Positions 1 to 9,192 of a stretch of 64,000 nucleotides of DNA are shown here, one piece after another. A program made the translations under genes and the position numbers. Each line of letters opens with the position of its first letter. The first letter of the stretch is position 1. The DNA is from Paenibacillus bovis (lineage in GTDB: Bacteria; Bacillota; Bacilli; Bacillales; Bacillaceae_C). Where the stretch lies: NCBI GenBank assembly GCA_007679095.1, contig VEFU01000001.1, positions 186,001 to 250,000 of the forward strand, given 5' to 3'. The notes below the pieces were generated by a model. The model had not been told where the DNA came from. It did not search any database and was given only the letters and a program-made list of their open reading frames with translations.

Positions 1-2
1 CA

Positions 3-815
3 GAACGACCATTACTATGGGTGATATTAGCCTCTATCTTATTGGCACTTCCATTATTGTTCTTTGCTTTTGGAAATAATAATTCCGATACGCCAGGAGA
101 TAATGGAAACGACAATAACAACGGTGAAGAACAAAATGATTCAGAAAATAATAATGACATTGATCCAGATAAAGCATTCTGGGGAGTAGACTCAGCAAGT
201 CTAACGACTGAAGAATTATATGCTTGTGTTGTAGATAACTTTGGTACTCCAAAAGTGTGGGGTAGATATTTAGGGGATAAAGAAAATGTATCCTTTGGCT
301 TAACAAGTGATGAGGCAGATTATCTCCATTCCAATGACGTAAAGATTTTACTAATATACAACCATTTCTCAGATGCTACAGGTTATGAAAATGGCATGGA
401 ACAGGCAAGAAACGCGATTGAATTAGCCGAAGAACTAGAAGTCCCAGATGGAAAGGCTATATTTGCTGATATTGAGCCTGACTATCCAGTAGACAAAGAG
501 TTTATTAAAGGCTGGTTTGATGGCATGAAAGATTCTGCTTATAAACCAGGTATTTATGGAGTATTTGCTGAAGAACAAGAGCTTTATCCTATCTATAGTG
601 AAGCAGCAGAGGAAAATGAAGAGCTTAAGAACGAAACAATCATTTGGACAGCTTACCCACAAGAAGGTATCACAACAGAGGAAAATGCACCTGAATATAA
701 CCCAGGAGCACCTGAAGGATCCTATTTACTTGGATGGCAATACGGAATAGATGCGGAAGCATGTAACATAGACACCAACCTATTCAAAGGCGAACTATTT
801 GAGTATCTATGGTAA
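3..815 (+). CDS. DUF1906 (glycoside-hydrolase-like) domain protein, 5' truncated by window edge
   Basis: The reading frame is already open at base 3 and encodes ERPLLW ahead of a GTG at 21, so the true start probably lies left of the window. A hydrophobic segment (ILASILLALPLLFFAF) is followed by a linker very rich in Asn, Asp and Glu. The globular part (AFWGVDSAS..., FADIEPD..., LLGWQYG...DTNLF) resembles the DUF1906/Rv2525c-like glycoside hydrolase-like fold: a TIM-barrel-like domain opening with a 'GVDSAS' strand and carrying an acidic 'DIEPD' site. This suggests a membrane-anchored extracellular protein acting on cell wall or another glycan. The exact substrate cannot be read from the sequence. 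A hairpin terminator follows. Confidence 0.75.
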   Translation, partial: ERPLLWVILASILLALPLLFFAFGNNNSDTPGDNGNDNNNGEEQNDSENNNDIDPDKAFWGVDSASLTTEELYACVVDNFGTPKVWGRYLGDKENVSFGLTSDEADYLHSNDVKILLIYNHFSDATGYENGMEQARNAIELAEELEVPDGKAIFADIEPDYPVDKEFIKGWFDGMKDSAYKPGIYGVFAEEQELYPIYSEAAEENEELKNETIIWTAYPQEGITTEENAPEYNPGAPEGSYLLGWQYGIDAEACNIDTNLFKGELFEYLW

Positions 816-872
816 AACTGATGGAGTTTATCTGAAACTCAAGAGATTGGTAAATGTAAATTAAAAAATATA

Positions 873-919
873 AAAAGTCGAACTATTTCTTGAATTATTA
901 TCAAGTTAGTTCGACTTTT
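873..919 (+). terminator. Rho-independent terminator of the DUF1906 gene
   Basis: A 13-bp perfect stem pairs AAAAGTCGAACTA (873-885) with TAGTTCGACTTTT (907-919), and an inner CTTGA/TCAAG pairing shortens the loop. Closely related hairpins occur at 27242-27285 and 36373-36417, so it may belong to a dispersed hairpin family. Confidence 0.75.
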
Positions 920-929
920 GTTATTTAAA

Positions 930-1560
930 TATATTGTGATTTTCCCGTCCAACAATAATCAATATCAAAGCGGGAACTAATGGTGTACCATGGATGCAAT
1001 CCCCCGAGCGGAGGAAATACACGTAGACTCCTACCATGAAAAAAACCTCTAATTATGGAAAAGACAACAATAAATAAAAACCTTCTAATTCGTAAAAAAA
1101 GAGCTATACATACCATGTGGCAAGGATAGTTTCAGTATAGACTGCTTAATCCATTTTCACCCTCTGTGGTGTATAGCTAGTTTTGTGATACATGGTTGAC
1201 TGCGGGAGCAAAGGCCTCATATATAACATTATTAGTAGCAGATACTGTTGATTGGAGCGGCGGGCGGCGACTCCTGCGGGACTAGCGTGCAGGTGAGACC
1301 CTGCAAGGAGCGGAGCGACTGAAGCGGCTCATCGCTCGCCCCGCGGAAAGCGTCCGCCTAGAGCGGAAATCAACTATTAAAAATTTAACACAACACCCTT
1401 TTCTTCCGTCATTCCCTAATAGCATATCTTTTCCCGATCCATTACCAAGCGCCTTTCACTTTTCTAAGCCCGCGGAAAGCGAAGTGTATTTCCGAAGCGG
1501 GATATCTACACTTACATTGTTCGGATTTACCTCCAGGGCAAATAGCTCTGTCTCAGCCAC
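930..1560. repeat. Mosaic of dispersed Bacillaceae intergenic repeats, no gene seen
   Basis: This 747-bp gap contains no credible gene. It holds pieces of GC-rich dispersed repeats that are out of character with the AT-rich surroundings. One is a GAGCGGAGGAAATACAC...CCGCGGAAAGCGAAGTG pair with ends near 1000 and 1470-1500. Inside it sits a second 128-bp element at 1247-1374, bounded by GTTGATTGGAGCGG and GCGGAAATCAAC. The same building blocks recur at 29370-29806 and 36344-36661. The arrangement looks like one element nested in another. Confidence 0.7.
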
Positions 1561-1562
1561 TT

Positions 1563-4500
1563 TTAAATTTGTAATGTCGGTTTATTATCCAGCCATTCAT
1601 TTAATGAAACAACTGTCATTTCTTTTGTACCAAGTGACTGTAAATACGCTTTGAAGGTTTCTTCCTCCGAAAAAGCGTGCAGTCTGTATTTTGCTGCCAT
1701 TAAACGAAGCTTTTTATCTTCATCACTATTACCATATGCAAGCACAGCTACCCCACTATGTTCGCTTATCCATGTATCGAAGCTATCTCCAGTTAACAAT
1801 AATCCTTTTTCTGTCATTTCTGATATCAATTTCTCGTCAACCGTAACAGAGCTTGCTTTATAAATACTATTACCTTTTTTAGACTTCTGACCATGAAATG
1901 CCTTTGAAAGAGCGTCGGTAATATTTTCTCCAATCGCAATCCCTTCACCTGTAGATTTCATTTCTGGTCCAACTTTTGAATCTAAACCACTGAGTGCAAA
2001 TGTCGAGAAAACTGGATACTTCACTACGGTATATGGAATATCTTCCATCAGGCCTATTTTTTCAAATATATTCGACAGCAAATATTTCCCGAGCAATATT
2101 TTTGTCGCAACTTGTACTAATGAAATCCCCTTTATTTTACTTATGATAGGTATTGTTCTACTTGCCCGCGGGTTAACCTCCAGGACATAAACGTTCTCCC
2201 CATCAATAACAAATTGGATATTCATTAATCCTTTGTACTTTAATTTTTTAACAATCTTGCTCGAATATAATGATATTTTTTCTTTCACGTTCTTTGATAT
2301 TGTTTGTGCAGGAATTATTGCCATACTATCCCCTGAGTGGACACCTGCTTTTTCAATATGTTCGGCTATGACAGGTATATATACATCTACTCCATCCGCT
2401 ATTAAATCCACTTCTACCTCTTTTCCAGGTATGTAAGAATCAATAAGGATTGGATATGCTAATTCAGTCCCGTTATTCAAACGGCTTCGTAATTGTTGCA
2501 TAGAACTAATTATTTCCATACCTTGTCCACCGATTACATAGGAAGGTCGTATTAAAATTGGGAAACCAATTTTTTCAGCACATTCCTCCAATTGGAGTTT
2601 ATTCTCAGCAATTGCTCCTGGGACATGTGGAATTTCAAGCTCTTGTAATAGCTGGTAAAAGCGATCACGATCTTCTAATTGATCTAGGACATCAAATGAA
2701 GTTCCTAAAAGATTTACTCCATATTCTTCTAGTCCTTTTGCTAGGTTAATTGCGGTTTGACCACCGAACTGGACGATAACATCATCAATACCTTCTGCTT
2801 CTATTACATTTAATACATACTCCAGTGTTAATGGTTCAAAATAAAGCCGATCTGCAGTCGCAAAATCAGTACTAACAGTTTCCGGGTTGTTATTAATCAT
2901 TATCGTTTCAATATTTTCTTCTTGCATGGCGTAAACACCATGAACAGAGCAATAATCGAATTCAATTCCTTGCCCTATTCTAATTGGACCACTACCAATC
3001 ATTAATACTTTCTTTTGCGTTGTCTTTACTTGTTCATTTTCACCAAAGTACGTGGAATAATAATAGTTAGTATGTGATTCAAATTCCGCAGCACATGTAT
3101 CAACTGTCTTATATACAGCATGAACATTCAGTGATTTGCGATACTCCCTCACTTCTAGTTCTGAAACATTCCAAACAGATGCTAAATAACGATCAGAAAA
3201 TCCCTTTTCTTTATAAAGAAGCATTTCATCTTCATCTACAGTGTCCATTGATTTGAAACTAATTTCCTTTTCAAGTTCAATCAGGGAAGCGAATGAATGT
3301 AAAAAGAAATAGTCAATCTTCGTTTCTTCATGTATTTCATCAATGGTTACGCCTTTACGCAACATCTCAAAGATGACAAAAATTCGTTCATCTGTTTTTT
3401 CCTTTATCTTTTCCCATAGCTCTGGAACATTACAATCTTTCAAACTTAACAGCTGTAAGCCGTTTGTTTTCAATTCAAGGGAATCAATTGCCTTTTGGAC
3501 TCCTCCCTCAAAGTTCCGATGTAAAGCCATTACCTCTCCAGTAGCTTTCATTTGGGTTCCTAATTTACGATGTGCAGTTGTAAACTTATCAAATGGCCAA
3601 CGTGGAAATTTGACTGCAACATAGTCAAGGGATGGTTCAAAACTTGTGTAAGTACTCTTTGTCACTGGGTTAATTAATTCTGACAAGTTATACCCTACTG
3701 CAAGTTTGGCTGCAATTTTGGCTATCGGATAACCAGTTGCCTTTGAAGCAAGTGCAGATGAACGACTAACACGTGGATTCACTTCAATTAAATAATATTG
3801 TTTACTATTTGGATCAAGCGCAAATTGAATATTACAACCGCCAATAATATTTAAAGCTGAGATTATTTTTATTGATGCTGCGCGCAACATATAAAATTCA
3901 TCATCGGAGAGTGTTTGCGACGGAGCAACAACGATGGAATCACCAGTATGAATACCAACAGGATCGATATTCTCCATATTACATATTGTAATGCAAGTAT
4001 TATTACCATCGCGCATTACTTCATATTCGATTTCTTTAAAACCAGCAATGCTTTTTTCAATTAAACATTGGGTAATTGGACTTTCTTGTAATCCCCCACG
4101 CACAAGTTCCTTGAAGGATTCCATATTATCTGCAATTCCCCCACCAGTACCACCTAGTGTATAGGCAGGGCGTACAATGATTGGAAAGCCTATTTTCTCA
4201 GCAAAAGCAATTGCCTCTTCCATTGTGTGGATAATTTCACTATCAGGAACTGGTTCATTAATTTCAAACATTAATTGACGAAACAATTCCCGGTCTTCCC
4301 CTTTTTTAATGGAATCAATTGGTGTACCGAGAAGTTTTACTCCGTATTTGTCTAAAATTCCGTGTTCATCCAATTGATATGCAAGATTCAGTCCTGTTTG
4401 CCCCCCTAATGTCGCTAGTAGGCCATCTGGTCGCTCTTTTGCAATAATCTTCTCTAGAACATCTACTGTTAATGGTTCAAAATAAACAACATCCGCATTC

Positions 4501-4676
4501 ATATCATCTGTCATGATGGTTGCTGGATTATTGTTTACTAAAATAACTTTATATCCTTCTTCTTTAAGAGCAAGACAGGCCTGCGTTCCTGCATAGTCAA
4601 ATTCAGCTGCTTGCCCAATGACAATCGGCCCTGATCCAATTACTAAAATCGTTTGTAAAGTGTTGTCTTTAGGCAT
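1563..4676 (-). CDS. carB: Carbamoyl-phosphate synthase large subunit (arginine-type)
   Basis: The enzyme makes carbamoyl phosphate from ammonia (delivered by CarA), bicarbonate and two ATP. It has two homologous ATP-grasp halves: the first opens with VLVIGSGPIVIGQAAEFDY-like residues and the second with a VLMIGSGPIRIGQGIEFDY-like repeat near residue 550. A short C-terminal MGS-like region follows. I chose the ATG at 4676 (MPKDNTLQ) because GGGAGAG precedes it and it overlaps the carA stop codon (ATGCCTAA), a translational-coupling arrangement; an in-frame ATG at 4703 lacks a ribosome binding site. At about 1037 residues it is closer to the B. subtilis arginine-specific CarB (about 1030) than to PyrAB (about 1071). 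No pyr genes are nearby, which supports an arginine role. Confidence 0.93.
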   Translation of the reverse strand: MPKDNTLQTILVIGSGPIVIGQAAEFDYAGTQACLALKEEGYKVILVNNNPATIMTDDMNADVVYFEPLTVDVLEKIIAKERPDGLLATLGGQTGLNLAYQLDEHGILDKYGVKLLGTPIDSIKKGEDRELFRQLMFEINEPVPDSEIIHTMEEAIAFAEKIGFPIIVRPAYTLGGTGGGIADNMESFKELVRGGLQESPITQCLIEKSIAGFKEIEYEVMRDGNNTCITICNMENIDPVGIHTGDSIVVAPSQTLSDDEFYMLRAASIKIISALNIIGGCNIQFALDPNSKQYYLIEVNPRVSRSSALASKATGYPIAKIAAKLAVGYNLSELINPVTKSTYTSFEPSLDYVAVKFPRWPFDKFTTAHRKLGTQMKATGEVMALHRNFEGGVQKAIDSLELKTNGLQLLSLKDCNVPELWEKIKEKTDERIFVIFEMLRKGVTIDEIHEETKIDYFFLHSFASLIELEKEISFKSMDTVDEDEMLLYKEKGFSDRYLASVWNVSELEVREYRKSLNVHAVYKTVDTCAAEFESHTNYYYSTYFGENEQVKTTQKKVLMIGSGPIRIGQGIEFDYCSVHGVYAMQEENIETIMINNNPETVSTDFATADRLYFEPLTLEYVLNVIEAEGIDDVIVQFGGQTAINLAKGLEEYGVNLLGTSFDVLDQLEDRDRFYQLLQELEIPHVPGAIAENKLQLEECAEKIGFPILIRPSYVIGGQGMEIISSMQQLRSRLNNGTELAYPILIDSYIPGKEVEVDLIADGVDVYIPVIAEHIEKAGVHSGDSMAIIPAQTISKNVKEKISLYSSKIVKKLKYKGLMNIQFVIDGENVYVLEVNPRASRTIPIISKIKGISLVQVATKILLGKYLLSNIFEKIGLMEDIPYTVVKYPVFSTFALSGLDSKVGPEMKSTGEGIAIGENITDALSKAFHGQKSKKGNSIYKASSVTVDEKLISEMTEKGLLLTGDSFDTWISEHSGVAVLAYGNSDEDKKLRLMAAKYRLHAFSEEETFKAYLQSLGTKEMTVVSLNEWLDNKPTLQI

Positions 4677-5757
4677 AAACTTTTTCTCTCCCACTATATT
4701 CATTAATCATCTGCAAAAACTCATCAAAAAGGTGCATGCTTTCTAAAGGACCTGGGTTTGCTTCAGGATGGTGTTGGACTGTAAAGATTGGCAATTCTTT
4801 ATGACTTAGTCCTTCTACGGTTCCATCGTTCACATTACGGAAACGGACTTGTAATGATGTTCCCTTTAGACTTGGCTCATACACTTCGTAACTATGGTTT
4901 TGAGAACTCATATATACTTTATTTGTACTTAAATCAATAACAGGTTGATTTGCACCGCGATGACCAAACAGCATTTTTCTTGTTTTTGCACCCAATGCTA
5001 AAGCTGTTAATTGATGCCCGAGACAAATCCCCATCGTTGGAAAGTTCGTAATAATTTGCTTCAGATTACCAAGCAAGTAATTTAATTGTTCCGGATTACC
5101 CGGACCGTTCGAAAGTAACACTCCATCCGGATTTATCGCTTTAATCTGTTCATACTTCGTATTAAAAGGAACAACTGTTACTTGGCAATTTCTATTTAAC
5201 AAAGAATCTAATATCGATTTTTTATATCCAAAATCCATTAGTACAATATGCTTTTTTCCCTCGCCAATCCCATATCCTTGAAATGTATTTGTAGAAACAG
5301 ATTCAATTACGTTATCTCCCGTAATATTGTTATTATCCACAGCTACATTTTCCATTGGACTAATTGTTGCCATCATGGAACCTTCTAAGCGGATATTTTT
5401 AACAACTGATCTTGTATCAACATTACTTAGAAGTGGGATGTTCCATTTATCTAAGTATTCTTTTAAGGAGTATTTAGCTTGATAATGAGAATAGCGCATA
5501 TTCCCTTCATATACGACAACTCCAGCTACATGTGGTTGTTTACTTTCAAAATCTTCCTCATTTATCCCATAATTACCAATCAGCGGGTATGTGAAAACAA
5601 CAATTTGATTCTTATAAGACGGATCTGTTAGCACTTCCTGATAACCAGCCATTCCTGTATAAAAAACAATTTCTCCTGAAAAAAAGTTGTTACTATTCTT
5701 CGTTAACAACTTCCCAGTGAATTTGGACCCATTTGCTAAATGTAAATAATGTTTCAT
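4669..5757 (-). CDS. carA: Carbamoyl-phosphate synthase small (glutaminase) subunit
   Basis: CarA hydrolyses glutamine and channels ammonia to CarB. The N-terminal CPSase small-chain domain (GEIVFYTGMAGYQEVLTDPS, YVNAM-like region) is followed by a class I glutamine amidotransferase domain with the nucleophile in GICLGHQ. The conserved GHRGANQPV loop and the catalytic His in FTVQHHPEANPGP are also visible. The length, 362 residues, is typical. The ATG at 5757 follows GAGGTGAGGG. The stop overlaps the carB start, so the two genes form one operon. A candidate arginine-repressor box lies upstream at 5796-5813. Confidence 0.94.
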   Translation of the reverse strand: MKHYLHLANGSKFTGKLLTKNSNNFFSGEIVFYTGMAGYQEVLTDPSYKNQIVVFTYPLIGNYGINEEDFESKQPHVAGVVVYEGNMRYSHYQAKYSLKEYLDKWNIPLLSNVDTRSVVKNIRLEGSMMATISPMENVAVDNNNITGDNVIESVSTNTFQGYGIGEGKKHIVLMDFGYKKSILDSLLNRNCQVTVVPFNTKYEQIKAINPDGVLLSNGPGNPEQLNYLLGNLKQIITNFPTMGICLGHQLTALALGAKTRKMLFGHRGANQPVIDLSTNKVYMSSQNHSYEVYEPSLKGTSLQVRFRNVNDGTVEGLSHKELPIFTVQHHPEANPGPLESMHLFDEFLQMINEYSGREKVYA

Positions 5758-5795
5758 GCCCTCACCTCAACCGATGTCGTATATTTATAAATATA

Positions 5796-5813
5796 ATAGC
5801 ATTATTATTCATT
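5796..5813 (-). promoter_or_regulatory. Candidate ARG box upstream of carAB
   Basis: Read on the minus strand, AATGAATAATAATGCTAT matches the AhrC/ArgR half-site pattern TNTGNATWWWWATNCANA with about three mismatches. It lies about 40-55 bp before the carA start, where repressor control would be expected. It rests on one weak match, so it is a suggestion only. Confidence 0.4.
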
Positions 5814-5852
5814 TTAATCTATAAAAATTCGCATTTTTTTATTGTATGATTT

Positions 5853-5888
5853 AAAAAAAGCTCGACAGTTAATATCCTGCCGAGTCTT
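5853..5888 (-). terminator. Terminator after the flavin reductase gene
   Basis: On the minus strand, GACTCGGCAG pairs with CTGTCGAGC across an 8-nt loop (one internal mismatch) and is followed by a run of seven T residues. It separates the flavin reductase gene from carAB. Confidence 0.8.
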
Positions 5889-5890
5889 AG

Positions 5891-6349
5891 TCATGTAACT
5901 TTCCTGTACTTACCCCCATAAAAACATAAAGGTTCACCATCTTGAATGCGTAAATCTGTTACCTCACCTATATACAAAGTATGGTCACCAGCTTCGGTCA
6001 TATCGTACAATTCACAAGTAATTTGAACAATTGCATCACTTATTACTTCCATTTCATTAAATAACTCAAAATCTATTTCACGTTCATCTTTTAACTGACT
6101 TGCAAATAAGGCAGAAATCTCCTCCTGTTTTTCATTCAAAACACTAATTGCAAACGAACCTGATTGTTTTATATAATTATGCATACTTGTTTGTTTTCCT
6201 ACTGAAATGAGGACAAGCTTTGGATTGAGTGATACGGATACAAAGGAATTCGCTGTCATACCATGAACTGTATCATTTATTTTCGTGGTTACCACTGTCA
6301 CACCAGTAGCAAATTTCCCCATTGCTGTCCTAAACGTTCGATCATCCAT
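5891..6349 (-). CDS. Flavin reductase-like domain protein (HpaC/FMN-binding family)
   Basis: A 152-residue single-domain protein. Its pattern is that of the flavin reductase-like split-barrel family: FRTAMGKFATGVTVVTT, GMTANSFVSVSLNPKLVLISVGK, FAISVLNEKQEE and a C-terminal LCFYGGKYR. Members reduce FMN or FAD with NAD(P)H, usually to feed a two-component monooxygenase, although many solo members lack a known partner. No monooxygenase gene is adjacent here, so the partner is unknown. The ATG is preceded by a purine-rich GGGA-like site. The gene is monocistronic, with its own terminator. Confidence 0.8.
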   Translation of the reverse strand: MDDRTFRTAMGKFATGVTVVTTKINDTVHGMTANSFVSVSLNPKLVLISVGKQTSMHNYIKQSGSFAISVLNEKQEEISALFASQLKDEREIDFELFNEMEVISDAIVQITCELYDMTEAGDHTLYIGEVTDLRIQDGEPLCFYGGKYRKVT

Positions 6350-6520
6350 TGAAGCAACTCCCTTCCTATAAACTTCTTATCAATCTATTACTTCTATTTT
6401 AGCAAACACAGACACGAATTCCTATAAAGCAGGTTAGAATAATAAGAATTACAATTACTACTATTATTATATGTATATACAATAATCGTTAACTTGCATC
6501 CAATCAAAAAACAAAAAATA

Positions 6521-6565
6521 AAACGCACTATATTGAGAAAATCCTCAACCATAGTGCGTTTTTTA
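6521..6565 (-). terminator. Terminator after the CNNM/CorC-like gene
   Basis: The long stem AAACGCACTAT/ATAGTGCGTTT, with an inner TTGAG/CTCAA pairing, lies just past the stop codon of the downstream end of the minus-strand gene. A-runs on the plus strand give T-runs on the minus-strand transcript. Confidence 0.75.
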
Positions 6566-6567
6566 TA

Positions 6568-7905
6568 TTATGCTTCCTTTATTTCCAAATGAATAGGTTC
6601 TTCTATAAATTCATTTTTTTTAACCTCTACATATTGGATCTGATGCCCTTCCACTTCTCTAACAGTAAACGTGAATCCTTCTGCAAGTACAACTTCACCT
6701 TCTGTAATATCAAAGTTTTGTGACAAAATCCATCCACCGAGAGTATCTACTTCCTCATCAGATAAGTTCGTACCAAGTAGATCATTTACTTCATTAATGA
6801 GTACTTTACCACTAAATGAATAATGCTGTTCGCCTAATTTGGTTACTTCTGCAATTTCATCCGTATCGAATTCGTCTTGGATTTCTCCAACAATTTCTTC
6901 AATTATATCTTCAACTGTAACAAGACCTGAAGTACCGCCATACTCGTCTAATAAGACAGCCATATGCGTACGTTCTTGCTGCATCTTTAACAAAAGATCG
7001 TTAATTGGGATTGTATCAATAACAAGAATAATAGGTTTTAAGAAGCTAGTTACCTTTACATTATCTGCAGGACCACTATTCTTAATTTGTGCCATTAAGA
7101 TATCCTTAATGTTTACCAATCCAATTACGTTATCTTTGTCTCCTTCATATACCGGATAACGTGTTAGCTTCTCTTTTTTAATAATTTTAAGCCAATCTTG
7201 AAAATTATCCTCAGTAGAAAGAGATATCATCTCTGTACGAGGTACCATGATCTCTTTTGCAATACGTTCGTCAAACTTAAAAATATTGTTGACATACGTC
7301 AATTCTGATTGATTGATTTCCCCACTTTTATAGCTGTCGGACAAAATGATGCGAAGCTCCTCTTCAGAGTGAGATTCCTCATGCTCTTTTACAGGCTGGA
7401 GTCCAAACATTCTTACCATTAAACGTGCTGATCCATTTAATGCCCAGATAAACGGAAACATGACTCTGTAAAACCAGATCAATGGCTTAGCGAAAGCTAA
7501 TGTAACCATTTCGGCTTTTTGAATTGCTACAGTTTTTGGAGCTAGTTCTCCAACTACCACGTGTAAAAACGTAACAATTAAAAATGCAACTGCAACTGAA
7601 ATTACATGTGAAACAGATGAACTGATTTCGAAATTCCGAAGGAGAGGTTGAATCATATCTTTTAATGCTGGCTCTCCTAACCAACCAATCCCTAATGCTG
7701 TTACCGTAATTCCCAACTGACACGCAGACAAGTACTCATCCATATGTGTCGTCACATGTTTTGCTGCTTTTGCCCCAGGCTTTCCTTCCTCAATAAGCTG
7801 ATCTACTCTAGAGCTCCTGATCTTTACAATGGCAAATTCCGTCGCTACGAAAAATGCAGTTAAAGCAATCAAAATTGCAATTAAGATTAAACTGACTATG
7901 TCCAA
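6568..7905 (-). CDS. CNNM/CorC-type membrane protein (DUF21, CBS pair, CorC_HlyC domain)
   Basis: The N-terminal DUF21 region (about residues 1-190) has several membrane segments (LILIAILIALTAFFVATEF, HVISVAVAFLIVTFLHVVVGELAPK). It is followed by a CBS-domain pair (about 200-330; MVPRTEMISL..., ...DEYGGTSGLVTVEDIIEEIVGEI) and a C-terminal CorC_HlyC domain. Family members are linked to Mg2+ or other divalent cation export and are often mis-named 'hemolysin'. I prefer the TTG start at 7905 (giving MDIVSLI): AAAGGTG sits 6 nt ahead of it. The GTG at 7914 would itself be part of that site. Length is about 445 residues, normal for the family. Confidence 0.85.
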   Translation of the reverse strand: MDIVSLILIAILIALTAFFVATEFAIVKIRSSRVDQLIEEGKPGAKAAKHVTTHMDEYLSACQLGITVTALGIGWLGEPALKDMIQPLLRNFEISSSVSHVISVAVAFLIVTFLHVVVGELAPKTVAIQKAEMVTLAFAKPLIWFYRVMFPFIWALNGSARLMVRMFGLQPVKEHEESHSEEELRIILSDSYKSGEINQSELTYVNNIFKFDERIAKEIMVPRTEMISLSTEDNFQDWLKIIKKEKLTRYPVYEGDKDNVIGLVNIKDILMAQIKNSGPADNVKVTSFLKPIILVIDTIPINDLLLKMQQERTHMAVLLDEYGGTSGLVTVEDIIEEIVGEIQDEFDTDEIAEVTKLGEQHYSFSGKVLINEVNDLLGTNLSDEEVDTLGGWILSQNFDITEGEVVLAEGFTFTVREVEGHQIQYVEVKKNEFIEEPIHLEIKEA

Positions 7906-7914
7906 ATGGTTCAC

Positions 7915-8226
7915 CTTTCAATGAAAGGTGGTACACCTCCTGTGATTTAAAATTCGTCTATGGATAGACGATTTGTAATTATATTATACTACAGGAATTC
8001 CTAACTTCATATTATAAAAATATGTTATTTTTAAAATATATGAAAATACTTTCAAAGAAAGAATATTCTTTATGCTATTATATTAGACTTATTTTTTAAG
8101 ATTTGTGTAGGTTTTTTCACTAAAAAATCGTCTATTTAGAGGATTATCATTTTTTTATTGTTACACCCTTTCCTTTTTAAGTAGGAGTATGTAAAATTAA
8201 AGTTCGAAAGTGAGGATTAAATAATT
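7915..8226. other. Divergent intergenic region between the CNNM-like gene and uppP
   Basis: This 312-bp AT-rich region must carry both divergent promoters. Near the minus-strand gene there are two small hairpins: AATCGTCTATCCATAGACGAATT (arms AATCGTCTA/TAGACGAATT, around 7952-7975) and GGTG-TACC-ACC next to the ribosome binding site. I see no known riboswitch fold. The function of the hairpins is unknown; they could shape 5'-UTR translation control. Confidence 0.4.
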
Positions 8227-9078
8227 ATGACTGTATGGGATATTATTGTTGCATTAATATTAGGATTTGTGGAAGGTTTAACGGAATTTGCTCCAGTTTC
8301 ATCTACAGGACATATGATTATTGTAGATGATATGCTATTAAAGTCACAAGAAATATTAGGATCACCCGAGGTTGCGAATACCTTTAAGGTAGTCATTCAA
8401 CTTGGTTCGATTTTAGCTGTCGTCATTGTCTTCTGGAAAAAGTTATGGAGTTTAGTTGGTATACATATCGGTGGTAAAGACGCTTCTGTAGCAACTGGTC
8501 CACGTTTAAAATTATCACATGTAATTGTAGGGCTTTTACCTGCAGCTGTACTTGGATTTGCATTTGAAGATATAATTGATCAATATTTATTTAGAGTTGA
8601 AACTGTTCTACTTGCTTTAGTAGCAGGTGCAGTATTAATGATTATTGCTGATTGGAAAGCAAAACAAAATAAAGAATCCGATGGCGCTTCACTTGATGAA
8701 GTTACATATAAACAAGCAATCTTAATTGGTTTATTCCAATGTATTGCACTTTGGCCAGGATTTTCTAGATCAGGTGCTACCATTTCTGGTGGTGTATTAA
8801 TGGGACTTAAGCATCGTGCAGCAGCAGACTTTACTTTTATTATGGCTGTTCCAATTATGTTTGGAGCAAGTGCTGTTTCTTTAATTAGTAAATGGGATGT
8901 GATGACTGCTGATGTCATTCCATTTTTCGTCGTTGGTTTCGTTAGTGCATTTGTTTTCGCTTGGATTTCTATTCGCTTCTTCCTTGTATTGATAGAAAAA
9001 ATTAAATTACTTCCATTTGCGATCTATCGAATTGTACTAGCTGCCATTCTTGGTGTTATTTATATTTCGATGATGTAA
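8227..9078 (+). CDS. uppP: Undecaprenyl-diphosphatase UppP (BacA)
   Basis: UppP removes a phosphate from undecaprenyl pyrophosphate, recycling the lipid carrier for peptidoglycan and other envelope polymers. It is an integral membrane protein with its active site facing outward. The 283 residues contain both family signatures: GFVEGLTEFAPVSSTGHM near the N terminus (the E-rich motif) and PGFSRSGATI around residue 178. Several hydrophobic helices are visible. Loss or overexpression changes bacitracin sensitivity in related bacteria. The gene is a single transcription unit closed by a hairpin at 9083-9116. Confidence 0.94.
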   Translation: MTVWDIIVALILGFVEGLTEFAPVSSTGHMIIVDDMLLKSQEILGSPEVANTFKVVIQLGSILAVVIVFWKKLWSLVGIHIGGKDASVATGPRLKLSHVIVGLLPAAVLGFAFEDIIDQYLFRVETVLLALVAGAVLMIIADWKAKQNKESDGASLDEVTYKQAILIGLFQCIALWPGFSRSGATISGGVLMGLKHRAAADFTFIMAVPIMFGASAVSLISKWDVMTADVIPFFVVGFVSAFVFAWISIRFFLVLIEKIKLLPFAIYRIVLAAILGVIYISMM

Positions 9079-9082
9079 TCTT

Positions 9083-9116
9083 GAAAAGCTTGCCTGTTAC
9101 TGGGCAAGCTTTTTTA
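9083..9116 (+). terminator. Terminator of uppP
   Basis: AAAAGCTTGCC pairs with GGGCAAGCTTTTT around a 7-nt loop and runs into a T-tract. It begins 5 nt after the uppP stop codon. Confidence 0.9.
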
Positions 9117-9192
9117 TATAAATTGACAAAAATGATATTACATATTATAATTATCTTGAATTCGAGATATTTTAATTACAGGAGGTTTGAAG

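Noticed and set aside
925-1116. 63-codon minus-strand ORF
   Set aside because: It lies in dispersed repeat sequence, has no ribosome binding site and no recognisable protein features.
7915-8226. Riboswitch (Mg2+ or Mn2+ type) upstream of the CNNM-like gene
   Set aside because: Only two small hairpins are visible, and the conserved M-box or yybP-ykoY sequence motifs are not seen.
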